The position numbers were made by a program, and so were the translations under genes. Of a DNA stretch of 64,000 nucleotides, positions 20,201 to 30,930 are shown piece by piece (positions within the stretch are counted from its first letter, which is position 1; the number at the start of each line of letters is the position of its first letter). The notes beneath the pieces were generated by a model, which saw only the letters and a program-made list of their open reading frames with translations, had not been told where the DNA came from and did no database searches. The DNA comes from Ciona intestinalis. Taxonomy: Eukaryota > Chordata > Ascidiacea > Phlebobranchia > Cionidae. The stretch is from contig NC_020172.2 of assembly GCF_000224145.3 (NCBI RefSeq), positions 4,617,961 through 4,681,960 on the forward strand. The letters are read 5' to 3'.

Positions 20201-23200
20201 TAGAGTGGGGAAGACGGGACACCTTTATTACATATATCCAAATATCCTGATCGTATTTTAAACAATTAACAACGGTCTATGGGAGTCGTGAGGAAACGGC
20301 TTTATAATTCTTTAAATGTTCTTTGTTTACTAGGTGCCCCATATTTCCCCACCCTACTATATTAGGAAAGTCAACGGCCCGCCGATTTAAATCTACCTTT
20401 AGTAGCTGGGGAAGCGCCAATGTTAGTTTTGGACGTCGAAACTTGCATGCTGGTCCCATTATTACTCGGTTTTCGATTATGTCCTGAACTCTCATGGTTG
20501 TTTCCTTTATTGTTTTCAAGATTAACATATTCAGCTTCCAACGCAGCTTCAGCTAAGGTGTCAGCTTTTGCCAGTAACACTTGAGCGATCTGAGAAAAAC
20601 ACAGACGATTTAAGATATATAGCACCGACAATATATTTTTTATATGAGCTTATGCGTGCTTACATGTATTAAACCCAGCCGCATTTATGTAAGGTCAGGT
20701 TGAGATCCCAAATTCATAGCATATACCATTTGGTATTCATCGCCGGGAAATGTCGCTTTATTGTTAATTGGTTTGTAACTTATCAATTACCATCCATTAA
20801 TATTGCTGCCAGGCATGTTATGCTTGTATTTTGGCTCCTTCGCCAAAATTAGCTAATAACCGACGTTGAGACCGCCTATTCGGTCGTCTTCATCAAGGTG
20901 AAATGACACTCAATCATTAATTACTATCTTACGTCAATGCTTCCTTCAGCGCATGCTAAATGTAGGGGTGTTGTCAGGTCTTTGTCTCTGCATCTTATAT
21001 TGGCTCCAGCTTCGAGCAACAGCTTAACTATCGTCTTCCTACCGTATAAACACGCAAGGTTGAGAGCGGTCATTCCTTGGTGGTCCGCCATCTGAAGAAA
21101 GATATTTTATTTACAAATGAATAAATGAATGAATGAATAAATAAATATTCGCGTGGCTGGAAAACGACAGTGGTTATAGCAGCACGGTTTCATACACCTC
21201 GTGCAATACCTAAACACCTTGCTAAAAAGGGGTATTCTGTATCAGTATATTATTGTGGGATATAAGTTATACCGTTAGCACATAATATCTCGCATTTTCT
21301 AATCGTGTTTTAAACAATTAACCACACTATGTTATAGAATGGTAAGAATACGGTATATAACTTCATACATAAAATCTTTGTTTTCTACCAAATAAACTTA
21401 ATAAACTTTATATTTACCTCAAGTGCGACTCCCACACAACTTAGAAGTTCCCGCACAGCGTCTGTGTTTCCTCTTGTACAAGCTTGGTGAAGAGGTGTTA
21501 GACTCATGGCATCACGAGCGTTTACCTGGGCACCATTATCCACTAAAAGTTTAAGACAGCTTAACGTTTCTTCTTCTGGCATCGGCTCGTCATCCGAATC
21601 AGATGCCTGAGTAAAACATATAGATTTTTGTTACGGGTTCAAGGCTCGTTGCCGCTGCCAATGTGTAAGTAAAAATATAGTTTTTTTTGTTACGGGTTCG
21701 AGGCTCATCGCTGCTACCAATATGGGCGTACGTGTACTTTGCAAAAATATTTCACGGCAATAGCTCCAACCTAGTGGTCACTAATTGGCTGTCTAATTTA
21801 TCGACCATACAGAATCGTAAGCTGGAACCAGGTTTATAATCCAGAACACCCGCGTTATAACGACTATAGTGTCTTCTCCCACGCGAGGATGAATCAAGTT
21901 ACAGTTATTCATTTATATTCGAGTGTTGAAGTGTTCCTTATATATATATATAGATTAAATAGTTGCAGGTATTGTATATTTGATAGTGACTTAGTCAAAA
22001 AACACAAGCTTGATCAGACAGCAATAAGGGCTCCAACTCTTGATCAGTATTGACATAAATACTGATTGGCATTTTCCCTAGCACTTCACACGTCATAGGA
22101 AACACTATATTTATATATAAGTAAATCGTGAATTTCCCAACAGCGACGTTAGTTTGTTTTACAGACCGCAATGTATGATTTCGAATCAGCATATGTCAAA
22201 ATATGCCGATTAAATATTTTTGAACGACCAATATTTTTACAAAGACGATGACGTGGGCATTATTTATCGCTAATATAAATACAGTAAGATGGGGGAAGAT
22301 AGGACATTTTTTTTATTTTACTTTCTCTTCCCTATCGTTAATAAACAAAGAACATTCAAAAAATTATTAAACCACATCCTCACGACTCCCATGGACTATT
22401 GTTAATTGTTTAAAACACGATCAGGATATTTAGATATTATGTGCTAAAGTTGTCCCATCTGTCCCCACCCTGTTCTATATACGTGTGACTCAATATTAGT
22501 AAATTTGCATATATATGGAGGAGCCAAATGAAGATTTAAATACACATATGTTGAACGATTGATAACGCTTGTTTATCCTCGCGTGGTGGAAAAAACGACA
22601 GTAATTATAACACAGGTGTTTCGGTTTCATACACCTTGTGCTGCCTCGCTACGAGTTACCACGTATGCAACTTCGTGGGTGAATGTTTTCCTGTTTTACG
22701 TGTAGTTGACAATTCGGACAAACAATTAGTGACCACTAAGTTATAGCAATGACCGTTACGTGTGTCTTGTCCAAGGACTTACACCTGTAATGTGATATAT
22801 ATAGCAGCAATGCGCATCGAATCTGGTACCTTTAGTTACGATGCGAGTCATTCTATTTCCATAAAATAACCTTCTTGTATCGTTATACTCTGCTTGTTTT
22901 AAACAGCAAACCTCTTACGTCATGATTCTGCTTACGTCATGATTCTGCACATAAAACTGCTTACCTCATCATAATTCCAAGTTGAATCGGTCGCCCGTTT
23001 TTTCTTGTATTTTGCGATGAAATGCAGAGGTGTGGCGTCATCCTCTCCTTTTATCTGAACGCCTGTGGTTTCATACAGGATAAAAGTAAACGGGTATTTC
23101 AAGGTACTAGTTCTTTAAATAGCTTGCAACAATGCTGGGGTAAAACTTTGTCTGTTCAACCTCAAAGGTTGGAAAGAAATACTAAGGATTTGCTGACTTG

Positions 23201-26200
23201 GCTGATTACATGCAATAAAGGGTTTGAATGCGAAGTCTGTAATATATTAGGTAATATGTAGTATATGTTGTGGGAAGACGGGACACCTTTTTATCCTTTT
23301 TTCTCGTTCCATTTATTAGTAAACAAAAAATTCAAAGTATTTAAAAACCGTACCTTTACAACTTCCATGGACCGTTGTTATTTGTTTAAAACTTGATCAG
23401 GAAATTTGAATATTATGTGCTAAAGGTGTCCCATCTTTCCCCACCCAAATACAATATGGTAAACATAACATACTTGCTCCGTTCTTTATGAGGTAACTTA
23501 TCATGTGGTAATGGTTATATCTTGCAGCATAATGCATGGGTGTCAGTTTCCCATCGTCTTTTTCATTAAGTCGTTTCTTCTTCTGCTGCATGGTGGAAAT
23601 TCGTTCCAGAAGTTTCTCCATTAGCATAACGTCGCCCTCTCGCGCCACCTGATAAGTAAATATACGAATGAGATGAGGGGTTAATAAAAAGTATCGAAAC
23701 CTAACAGCTTGTTTAACTGAAATACCGATGAAGGCCAAACTAGTTCAAAAAAATATTTTTACTCTTGACACTTTAAAAATTATTGTTTAACCGCTATTTC
23801 GGATTTCTGTCAAAAGAATATGTTTGTGTTTAGAAAAACTTAAAATAGGTTGAACTGGAAATCGGTAGCTTATATTGTTTAGCAAAGTTTTTACTTAACA
23901 CATACATTCCAATGTGTATTAGAATGCATGTATAGTCATATATTGCGAATATTTGGCATTAAGTCAATTAAATTTCCACATTAGAGCCAGTTATGCTTAC
24001 ATGGATTCAAACAGCAATAAAACAAGTTATAATAAATCAATTTGAGCCACACGGCGTGACCAATTGCTATAAACAAGAAACCAGACTTTGTTTAATTTGT
24101 CGCTAGGGCCGAGGCAGTTATCAGCGCAGAGCCGAATCATAAATTTGTTCATGGCTTTTATGCTGAATGGACGAGAATTGAACCTCTTACAAGAAAGAAT
24201 TTGACCGTAAACCCTCGAATATAAAACTGGGAGGTCCTTTGCGATTTAGCTTTATATAATATTACACGCGCAGTTATTGCGGCCGTAAAGAAAGTATGAA
24301 TATAAATTGCTTCATAAAAATATGTGGTTTTTGTGATTTGAACTTGCGAAGTACCAATACCTCTTCACATAAGTGTTTACTACATCTTAAGCAGTGATTC
24401 TCATCTACCGGGCAGCGTCAACTTGGTCCTGCTGGTCCGCTAAACATTTTACAATTTTAAATTGCTGCACTTCGACAAACTTCAATAAAACGACACACAA
24501 CACGTATAATATCAATGAAACATCAGCAAATTTCTCAATAAAATGAAGTTTCCATTCTTAGCTTTTGAGTTTTAATTGCACACTTATGTCGTATAACTAC
24601 TTTTTGGGTTGATTTTGATTTTAGAATTTTAGCGATCCATTAGAACCCGTAGAATTTTACCGCAATTTTACTGATTTAGAATTTTACGGGTCTATTCTAT
24701 GCTTTTAACTGCATACTTCTGTCCTAATCACATTTTGGGTTGAATTTGATTTTCGAAGGTGCATTTTATTTAAAATGTTACCAGTCCGTATAAGTTATAA
24801 AGTTTGTGAACCACTGGTCTAAAGCTCTTACAGTGTAGAGATCAAGTGTGCTGTAATTCTTTATCCACGTCATTGCAGATTTCTTGCAGAAGTACCAACT
24901 TATAACTGACTTAAAACAGAAATCCGTCAGCACAATATGTGGTACAGTTGACGAAATACAGCGACTAAAATTTTTAGGGAATTTGTCGTTTTAAATGCCG
25001 TCCAAATTATAATTTTACGAGCATTTCGAGTTGTTTTTAGTTCCCCATGACGTAGCACGAAGCTTACAATTTGCGAAGTGTCTGCGGTTAAATTTATATA
25101 AAGGTCAGTGAACTAACTCAGTTCGTTGAGTTCGATAAACATATTGTGGGGTGGGGAAAAATGAGACACCTTTTCAATCAGTTTTCTCGTCCCATTTGGT
25201 AGTAAACAAAGAACATTCAAAGAATTATAAAACCGTATCCTTAAGACTTTCATAAACCGCTGTTAATTGTTTAAAACACGATCGGAATATTTAGATATTC
25301 TGTGCTAAAAGTGTCCCGCGTTTCCCCCACTCTACTATACCCATTATAGATTCAATGCCACTACATTGTAGCTACAGAATACACGGGGTTATTATAACGT
25401 GATATAAATATATGGCTTTAGTTTTATCGCAAAATAATCAAGAAAAGCTTCAGATGTATACCAGTAATTGCTGGGATCTAGTTTTTGGCCATACACATCG
25501 TAATTAGGCACAATTGTGGACAATTGGGGACGATTTAAATTCGTAGACGTTACGCACATGTACCCTCTGCGTATGGTATTAACGGATCTAGTTGAGTTAG
25601 AAAGTTATCTTTGCTACTTTACTATGACTTCTGTACACGTAACAATCAATGCCTACGTCACGCACGCAACCTTTGTGACGTCACAACCACAAAGCCAACT
25701 ATTATTCTCAAATAGAGAATGTCGAAATGCTATATTTTACAAATATAGCATCACTTCTATACCACAAGTTTAGTTATAAAGCGTAAACGTTACATTTCCC
25801 GTACTGGTATCGCTTTCATACGGCCGTTTCATAAGAAATAACTTTCTGGTCATTGCTAAGCAAACAAACTGGCGCGGTACACTTGGCTGTCAAATAATAA
25901 TTACCCAGCGATTCTGTGGGCCTGACCACTTTAATTAAAGACGCTGCTCACAATTTGAGATAATAATTTGATGGGTATCTCATCCGTGTATTAGCTCAAT
26001 TTAAGTCATTTAATTTTGAAGGAAAATTAGTCTTTTTAATTGCGTCCGTTACAGCGTTTTGTCCTTCCATAATTCGGTCACATTTCTACGAAGTTGTCCC
26101 AGCAAACAAAAAACGAACGACAGATTTTCGGGAATCTTTCGCTGTTTGATCAGCACTTACAAATCGCTTGGTGATATGGAACATATAGGTCAGACAAAAT

Positions 26201-27078
26201 TTATACGTTTGATTCTGAATCCGGTTATTGCCGAGACAAAAATATTACATTTGGTCTTCCGCCGTTTTTTAAGGTTGTTTAAAAAAAACGAATGTAGGCA
26301 GGAGATGGGACACCTTTTCATTTTATTTTCTCTTTCCATTTGGTAGTAAACAAAGAACATTCGAAGAATTTTTAAACCGTATCCTTACGACTCCTTTAAG
26401 CCGTTGTTAATTGTTTAAAACACGATCAGGATATTTGGACATTATGTGCTAAAGTTGTCCTATCTTCCTCCACCCTACTGTATATAACTATACACTATTT
26501 TTCAAAGTTTTGCAATAGTGATCAAACATTTAAAATGAGAGAACATGATTTTTGTTAGGCACGCCAAGGCCTAATTATGAACCCTAATAATTGTCGAGAC
26601 ATGATATCAAAGCAAATATTGGCTGACAAACATTATGTGAGCAGGTGGAGAATTGAAAGTGAACAATATCGTCCATTAGTTGAAAGACCATACGATGGGG
26701 TAAAATGGGACATATTTTATTCTCTTTTTCGCCACATTTGGTAGTAAACAAACAATATTTACAAAATTATATAACCGTAACCCTAAAAAAAACGTTGTAA
26801 AGATTTGGACGCTAACAGTGTCCTATCTTACCCCACAGAGCATCGTTAAATTTTTACCATGCAAGTTAATATTTACTCTAAACCAAACTAACCTGATGCA
26901 AAGTTAAATTAGCGAGATCCGAAGTGCTGAAGATCCGAACATTTTCCGGCATCAGTGTTGTCGGTTCTTCTTCTATAACAGCAGCTTGACTAATAGCTGG
27001 GCTAATGTTGGCCACAAGTGCAACACCCAATGCTTTGGTTCCTTGAATAATGCTGGTTTTCTTTTCTTTCATTTCCAT
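8235..27078 (-). CDS. TRPA1: TRPA1 cation channel
   Basis: Plasma-membrane non-selective cation channel of the ankyrin TRP family, in relatives a sensor of irritants or temperature. Exons (minus, start to stop): 26893-27078, 23474-23648, 22965-23062, 21418-21606, 20933-21091, 20397-20589, 19648-19764, 19163-19364, 18324-18507, 17939-18046, 17535-17737, 16529-16673, 14806-15019, 14325-14440, 13814-13942, 13627-13719, 13126-13354, 12792-12837, 12451-12586, 11871-12074, 11370-11570, 10872-10997, 10490-10567, 10088-10156, 9674-9856, 9296-9469, 8856-9041, 8235-8423. The sum is 4332 nt, 1443 residues. Residues about 63-760 hold a long ankyrin array (TPLHxA, TALHLA). TM1 is about 866-887, TM5 about 1080-1105, the pore MMIGELSYGD near 1126-1135, TM6 in exon 23. 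MNLLVGLAVGDI after TM6 is typical of TRPA1. Residues about 1262-1443 are heptad-like and strongly charged. Introns hold many MITEs and SINEs. Confidence 0.93.
8436..8634 (+). mobile_element. MITE family A, full length
   Basis: Left end TATAGTAGGATGGGGGAAG, right end GGTGTCCCATCTTTCC. Lies in the last TRPA1 intron, 12 bp from the final exon. Confidence 0.85.
8650..8780 (+). mobile_element. SINE middle fragment
   Basis: CAACCCAGTAGTCACTAATG and GTCAGCCTTGCATAAAAAAAC, then decayed. Intronic in TRPA1. Confidence 0.5.
9074..9172 (+). mobile_element. SINE 3' fragment
   Basis: AAAGTTGTATATGCGTGG, GGCACGAGGTGTATATGAAA, AGACGACTGTATTTT. Intronic in TRPA1. Confidence 0.5.
9886..10036 (-). mobile_element. 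SINE 3' half, reversed
   Basis: GACAGTCGTTATTACACGGG, TTCATACACCTCGTGCC and TTACCACGTATGTTACTTTG in the reversed family order. Intronic in TRPA1. Confidence 0.65.
10334..10455 (-). mobile_element. MITE family A, left end lost
   Basis: Begins at CGTGTTTTAAACAATTAAC and runs to AAAAAGGTGTCCCATCTTAC. Intronic in TRPA1. Confidence 0.7.
11160..11341 (+). mobile_element. SINE lacking its tRNA head
   Basis: CCAACCCAGTGATTACTAAT through GGTGTATGAAACAGAACACT to CCGGCCACGCAAGG and an ACATTCATTCA tail. The tail ends about 30 bp from the donor of the TRPA1 exon at 11370-11570. Confidence 0.65.
12083..12262 (-). mobile_element. MITE family A, second subfamily
   Basis: Left end CTGTGGGGTAAGATGGGAT. The inner blocks read CACGCTATTTTAGAGTTGC and GGTTATTTAATTCTGTAAAT instead of GGTCTATGGGAGTCGTG and TTATAATTCTTTGAATG, which marks a distinct subfamily. 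Confidence 0.7.
12325..12432 (+). repeat. Interspersed repeat (family E)
   Basis: GATTAGGCTGGTGGAAAGTG, then TTAGGGGTTGATAGTTGGG and AATTCTTCACTA. Ends about 20 bp from the donor of the TRPA1 exon 12451-12586. Confidence 0.6.
12896..13101. mobile_element. Palindromic element, family C, complete
   Basis: Left arm CTGTTACTTCTGCTACCAGG with AATGTAAACAATCTTTTAGC. The right arm repeats this in reverse complement and ends CCTGGTAGCAGAAGTAACAG. Between the arms lies GTGGCAGACGAAACGTCGG. It occupies most of the 288-bp TRPA1 intron 12838-13125. Related pieces at 7431, 20116, 30764, 48958 and 55165. Confidence 0.75.
13530..13585 (+). mobile_element. MITE family A, right-end remnant
   Basis: Short GAGTGG start directly followed by AGTATCCCGTCTTACCCCAC and AGTACTATA, with the body missing. 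Confidence 0.45.
13722..13812 (-). mobile_element. SINE 3' end forming a whole intron
   Basis: AATGAATGTAACTTAATTTA, GACCGGAAAACGACAGTCG and GTTCTGTTTCATACAC match the reversed SINE 3' half. The TRPA1 intron it lies in is 13720-13813, only 94 bp, so almost the entire intron is SINE. Confidence 0.75.
16172..16300 (-). mobile_element. MITE family A, subfamily two, left end lost
   Basis: TTTTAAACAATTAACAACGC through ACCAAATGGGACGAGAAAAT to CTCCCACCCTGCTATATA. It abuts the next copy at a shared TATA. Confidence 0.7.
16298..16497 (-). mobile_element. MITE family A, full length, head-to-tail with previous
   Basis: ATAAGGTGGGAGAAAATGGG to CCCCTCCCTACTGTATA. Same orientation as the neighbouring copy and joined at the TATA. 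Confidence 0.8.
16716..16835 (+). mobile_element. MITE family A, right part lost
   Basis: GTATAGTAGGGTTGGGTAAG, CTCGTCCCATTTGGTAGC, AACACGATCAGAAAATG. TRPA1 intron. Confidence 0.65.
17264..17508 (-). mobile_element. MITE family A, duplicated right end
   Basis: CTGTAGGATAAGGTGG through AATAAAAGTCCGTGCC, then a second right-end piece GTGTTCCATTAGCCCCACCC ending at 17506, 27 bp from the donor of the exon 17535-17737. Confidence 0.65.
18140..18250 (-). mobile_element. MITE family A, subfamily two fragment
   Basis: TGTTTTGAACAATTCAGAAC, AGTCGCGTGGCTACGG, TACCAAATGAGATGAGAAAA. Confidence 0.55.
18558..18682 (+). mobile_element. MITE family A, internal deletion
   Basis: GTAGTAGGATGGGGTAAGAT, CACATCTGGTAGTAAAC, GGTATCCCATATCACCCC. 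Confidence 0.65.
18948..19134 (+). mobile_element. MITE family A
   Basis: AGAATGGGGAAAATGAAAC through CTCGTCCCATTTGGTAGT to GGTGTCCCATCTTACCCC. Ends about 30 bp from the TRPA1 exon 19163-19364. Confidence 0.75.
19392..19572 (+). mobile_element. MITE family A, diverged
   Basis: GAGTAGCGTGGGGTAAGAT, CCCATTTGGCAATAAACC, CATGATCAGGGAATG, AGTATCCCATCTTACCC. Its left end starts within 30 bp of the exon beginning at 19364. Confidence 0.55.
20116..20196 (+). mobile_element. Family C fragment cut by a MITE
   Basis: GCGGACGAAACGTCAGAAAT, ACACTACGTTTTTTATACC, GATTATTAATATAG. The right arm stops exactly where the following MITE begins. Confidence 0.6.
20194..20362 (-). mobile_element. MITE family A, full length
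   Basis: ATAGTAGAGTGGGGAAGACG to CCATATTTCCCCACCCTAC. It lost the CCAAATGGGACG block. Confidence 0.8.
20806..20932 (+). repeat. Family D palindromic repeat
   Basis: CTGCCAGGCATGTTATGCTT, GGCTCCTTCGCCAAAATTAG, ACCGACGTTGAGACCGCC, GGTGAAATGACACTCAATC. It runs up to the donor of the TRPA1 exon 20933-21091. Confidence 0.55.
21113..21208 (-). mobile_element. SINE 3' fragment, reversed
   Basis: Repeated AATGAATG tail, CGCGTGGCTGGAAAACGACA and TTTCATACACCTCGTGC. Near the acceptor of the exon starting at 21091. Confidence 0.55.
21250..21400 (-). mobile_element. MITE family A, subfamily two, decayed
   Basis: CGTTAGCACATAATATCTCG, CGTGTTTTAAACAATTAACC, TCTTTGTTTTCTACCAAATA. Its remnant ends next to the donor of exon 21418-21606. 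Confidence 0.55.
21632..21920 (+). mobile_element. SINE with duplicated box B head
   Basis: GTTACGGGTTCAAGGCTCG and 50 bp later GTTACGGGTTCGAGGCTCA, then CCTAGTGGTCACTAATTGG, AGAACACCCGCGTTATAACG and CCACGCGAGGATGAATC. Confidence 0.7.
22277..22484 (+). mobile_element. MITE family A, full length
   Basis: ACAGTAAGATGGGGGAAGAT to TGTCCCATCTGTCCCCACCC, with all inner blocks. Confidence 0.85.
22571..22830 (-). mobile_element. SINE, long reversed copy
   Basis: ATCCTCGCGTGGTGGAAAAA, TTTCATACACCTTGTGC, TTAGTGACCACTAAGTTAT, CTTGTCCAAGGACTTACACC. The box B region is decayed. Confidence 0.65.
23261..23450 (+). mobile_element. MITE family A
   Basis: GTATATGTTGTGGGAAGACG to GGTGTCCCATCTTTCCCCAC. It ends 24 bp before the donor of the TRPA1 exon 23474-23648. 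Confidence 0.8.
25142..25342 (+). mobile_element. MITE family A, full length
   Basis: TTGTGGGGTGGGGAAAAATG to CGCGTTTCCCCCACTCTAC. Confidence 0.85.
26293..26486 (+). mobile_element. MITE family A, full length
   Basis: AGGAGATGGGACACC to CTATCTTCCTCCACCCTACT. Confidence 0.8.
26693..26838 (+). mobile_element. MITE family A, subfamily two, shortened
   Basis: ACGATGGGGTAAAATGGGAC, GCCACATTTGGTAGTAAAC, GTGTCCTATCTTACCCCAC. Confidence 0.65.
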
Positions 27079-29343
27079 GTTAGCTTTTTATTAGTTTACT
27101 ACGTTGATTCTAAACTTGAAATATGATGCTAATATTCTTCACACCTAACTTACGAAAACAACAAACCACGCATTGCCTGTAAAACGTAACTTGGTTAATA
27201 AAATGTGTACAGAGTTTTCAAAGTTGGCAAATTCTTTTACAAAGCCACACATTCCTCCACAAAGATACGAATTCTTTCACAAAATTTACAAATTCTCTTT
27301 GACTCAGTTCACAACTATATTCAGTTATTTCGTCGAGTTGAGTACACAGTTCGTAATTAACATACATAATCCCTACCACCGGTTTCGGATTATATTATAT
27401 GAATAATGCAATATAAAAGTACAGGGTGAGCGAAATCTCGACAAGAATCAATTATTTAAATTATAAACCTCCGCAAGTGAGTTTATCCTAATAAATGCGG
27501 CGAATAAAACACAAAAGTGATAATCAAATGCGAGGGGCGAGAACACAACTGTGGCGCAACCGCAGGTCTTGTAGTCAAACAGTTAAGCCACTAAGTAGCA
27601 GAAAACATTTCTGTACAACGAAGGACAATAATGTTTGATAAAGAATTACCACAAGAAGTTGTTCAGCAATGGAATCTGTCAACAGGTAAGAGATAAGAAT
27701 GTTGTTTCGCACGTTGGTAGGCAACGGGATTAGATTAAAACTGCATGAATGAAAATCCGTTTTATGATGTGTATTGAAAACCAAGAAACGACTTACAGAC
27801 ATTTTCTCCTAAATTTGGTTTAACTTTGTCGTTTAAAACGCCAAGTGTATACGTTGATATGCTCACAGTGTAGCTATACGATGTTACGTAGTTTCTTGCG
27901 GTAAAACTCATATAAGCATGATTGAGTAGCTTGTTTTCTAATTTACTTGGCGTGCCTTAAACCTACCGTATATATGTTGAAGTAACTTGGGACCGTGACA
28001 CCGTTGTATTTATGCAATATACACTTATAGTGATAGCATCATCGTGAAGTAGTTAATCTATTTTTTGCAATACCATAGGAACCGTGTCGATTTTATCAGT
28101 GTGTGTGAGAAGTCAAAAACTTGGTAGCGCGCCAAGCGTTGTGAACGCGCGAGGCGAACACGTATGCCCATACAAAGTCAAATACCCTAACAAAATCATT
28201 TGCTTTTCTCCCTTACACGTATCTCCTAAAGATTTCTAAACTATCCTATATTGAACCGCATTGTAACAATATCTGTAGCTACAAATCGACTTATTTATCA
28301 CTACAAAGAGTATCTAACCGTTAAAAAGTTGAGTTATCTGCACACTCATTTAAACCTAATCATACACAGTCTTACTGGTTCTGATTAATGGTGTACGTGA
28401 AGTCCTACAGGTTAACAACATTACGTTGTAAGTGTTAACTAAAGTCTAAAATAGAATCATCGTTTTTATTTACTGATAAATAATACGTCAGTTCCATAAC
28501 TCATATACTTGTACAACAGTCACGCTTTTTAACTGACGTTCTTTCCCGCACCCTTTATCCATAGCGTGTTTTAACGACTATCGTTTTGGTACTAATTCCC
28601 TTCTCTTCGTTCTTTATATAACATGATCTTCGATATCATTTTCGAAGATATAAATAATAAATTATGTTATGTTGTTTTATACGTATATTGCGCAATGACC
28701 AGTTTAGAAACAAAAGCTGACTACATGACAAAACCCGCAGACCCACGTCTGCTATAGCATTCTGCACTCGACTTAAAAAAAAGATATTCTGTTACCTGAA
28801 AGTTCCTTCGTAGCGGATTTTCTCGTAATAAGCGTAGAGTTTGTCAATAATAAGATCTTAAGGGATAACTTATTGTTTAGTTACGTCGCAATTCGCTTCG
28901 TTTAGGTTCAAATATTGCAGTCTAAGCCCATAACTGCCATATCCTTGACTTAATTCTTCGCTGAATTAAACTTGAAAAGGCGCACACATGGGTTTGATGC
29001 ACCCAACATTGGGCATGTGCAAAATATACTTAAGACCTTAACACTAGCTTAGTGGCTGGCAGCAGTTGAGATATTTAAATCGTCTTCAAATGCTTTTCAT
29101 TCGCCTCAAGTCAGCAGCGTAAAATGCGGTAAATACCTACACAGAATAGTCGGCAATTTGAAGAACGGGGTATTTTTATACATTTCTCTTTTATATTCGC
29201 TACTGTCATTACCCCTTTTGAAATTCACTTGTCCGCAAAATTACGGTAATGTGACTCTAAGCCCGTTTTATACAATATTTTCTTTCTGGATCTTTAGTTA
29301 AAACTGACCATGGCCAGTGTTATAACCAGCAATTAGACTTTTT

Positions 29344-29527
29344 TTGTGAAACAAATTAACTCCATAATTTGAAGACATCTGCCCTAAGTTGCGCTAAACT
29401 GCGTGACCATTCGGTTAAACCTTTTTAAGTGGACAACGGTACTTTGTGAAACAAATTAACTTCCTAATTCAAAGACATCTGCCTTAACTTGTGCTAAACT
29501 GCGTGACCAAACGATTAATATTTGTTA
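29344..29527. repeat. Tandem duplication, period 100 bp
   Basis: Both units read TTTGTGAAACAAATTAACT, then GACATCTGCC and GCTAAACTGCGTGACCA. Units start near 29344 and 29444. Confidence 0.8.
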
Positions 29528-29613
29528 AGAACGACACCGTATAATCTATTATTACATATTAAGTACATTCCAAGGACTATATACTTATACTGTCTTCATT
29601 ATCGCCGCCGCAG

Positions 29614-29940
29614 ATGCCAAACAAAGAGAGTTATAACATATTAGCCTCGACCTTCGATCGTAAAGTACAGGTGGTACTTCCAAAGTTTAAAACCCGCAGC
29701 TGCGTTAAGTTACGACGCTGTTCCGATATCGCAGTTCTTCCACAGTTTGCAGAGGAAAGCCATCCGGGAATGTTTGATCTCCGTGTCTCGGAAAGCAAAG
29801 AACGTTCGTCGCTGATGTTGTTTTATTGGGCGTCGTCTCCCAGCGCTCAAACAAGCACCCATGGTCCAATGCGTGATCATCTGATCGACATTTACTGCGC
29901 ACACATAACTAGAAGACATGAGTGGCACAGCCTTCGTTAA
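29614..29940 (+). other. Unrecognised open stretch of 108 codons
   Basis: Opens with ATG and runs to a TAA without recognisable domains. The opposite strand is also open over much of it, so it may be non-coding GC-richer sequence. No splice partner was found. Not called a gene. Confidence 0.2.
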
Positions 29941-30241
29941 AAATTGCTTTCTTATACGAATCGCCAACGGTGGGAGACAAAAACAAGAAAGGAAGCTTAA
30001 GCAAAGAACAAAAACTAGCCTCTTACACAGGGTGGTCTCGCCAAACAAACCCACAACAAGCTTTCTAACGATAAAGTTTATCGGCCAAATTCCTTCGTAA
30101 TATTTCTAGTAACGGCGGTTGTTTTATTACGCCTCAAGTCACACGTGTAACTTTGGCAGGCGAGTCCTGAATCTAATATATACGAATAACACACATATAC
30201 TGCGATCGTCTAATTTGGTAATAGCAATATAGTTATCAATA

Positions 30242-30371
30242 TGTAGTATAGGGTGGAGAAGATGGGACACCCTTCCATTATATTAATTCCAGCAGACCGT
30301 TGTTAATAGTTCAAAACACGATCAGAATATTTGGATATTAAAGGTATCCCATCTTACCCCACAGTACCATA
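30242..30371 (+). mobile_element. MITE family A, internal deletion
   Basis: TAGTATAGGGTGGAGAAGAT directly joined to CCGTTGTTAATAG, then GGTATCCCATCTTACCCC. Confidence 0.75.
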
Positions 30372-30930
30372 CATAGAAGCTGACTCGAACGTTTGAGGAA
30401 TACGCTTTTATTTCTCGTGGTAAACCGTAATCGAAAGAATACGATTGCCTTTTTTTCTATTCGGTCGAATTATAACACCTACACGCTACACCTATGCTTT
30501 CTATATAGCGCGCTTACCGTATACCACGCGTAAAACAAGCCTATACAGCTTAACATTTTTTTAGTCATGAAACACGATTCCATTGTGACCTATAAACATG
30601 GTATGGCATGCATAATAACAACGCCTGAATCATATATCATGTAATGTTGTATATACGCTCAAACACACATGAAAGCCAAATCGGAAACAACGGTCATACT
30701 GGAACCATGTTTGGACATCACTGTTATGTTTGCTACGTCTCGTAAACATGTTTTGTAAATAATCTTTTTTCCCTTACTCCTGCTATACCAGACATAATGT
30801 AAACAAACCATCAACGTCCCATCTGGTGTAAAAAGGTAGTGAATTTCAAAAAATCACCCGTAAGACCTGTTGCTTTATGAAAACACTACCGTCGTCCCGA
30901 CAGTTATATAATAAAATCGTAAACTTATAA

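Larger units (their letters stand above)
23649..26892. other. First TRPA1 intron (3.2 kb)
   Basis: No further exon recognised. Mostly AT-rich unique sequence with three MITEs. As the first and longest intron it is a candidate place for regulatory elements, but no motif stands out. Confidence 0.5.
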
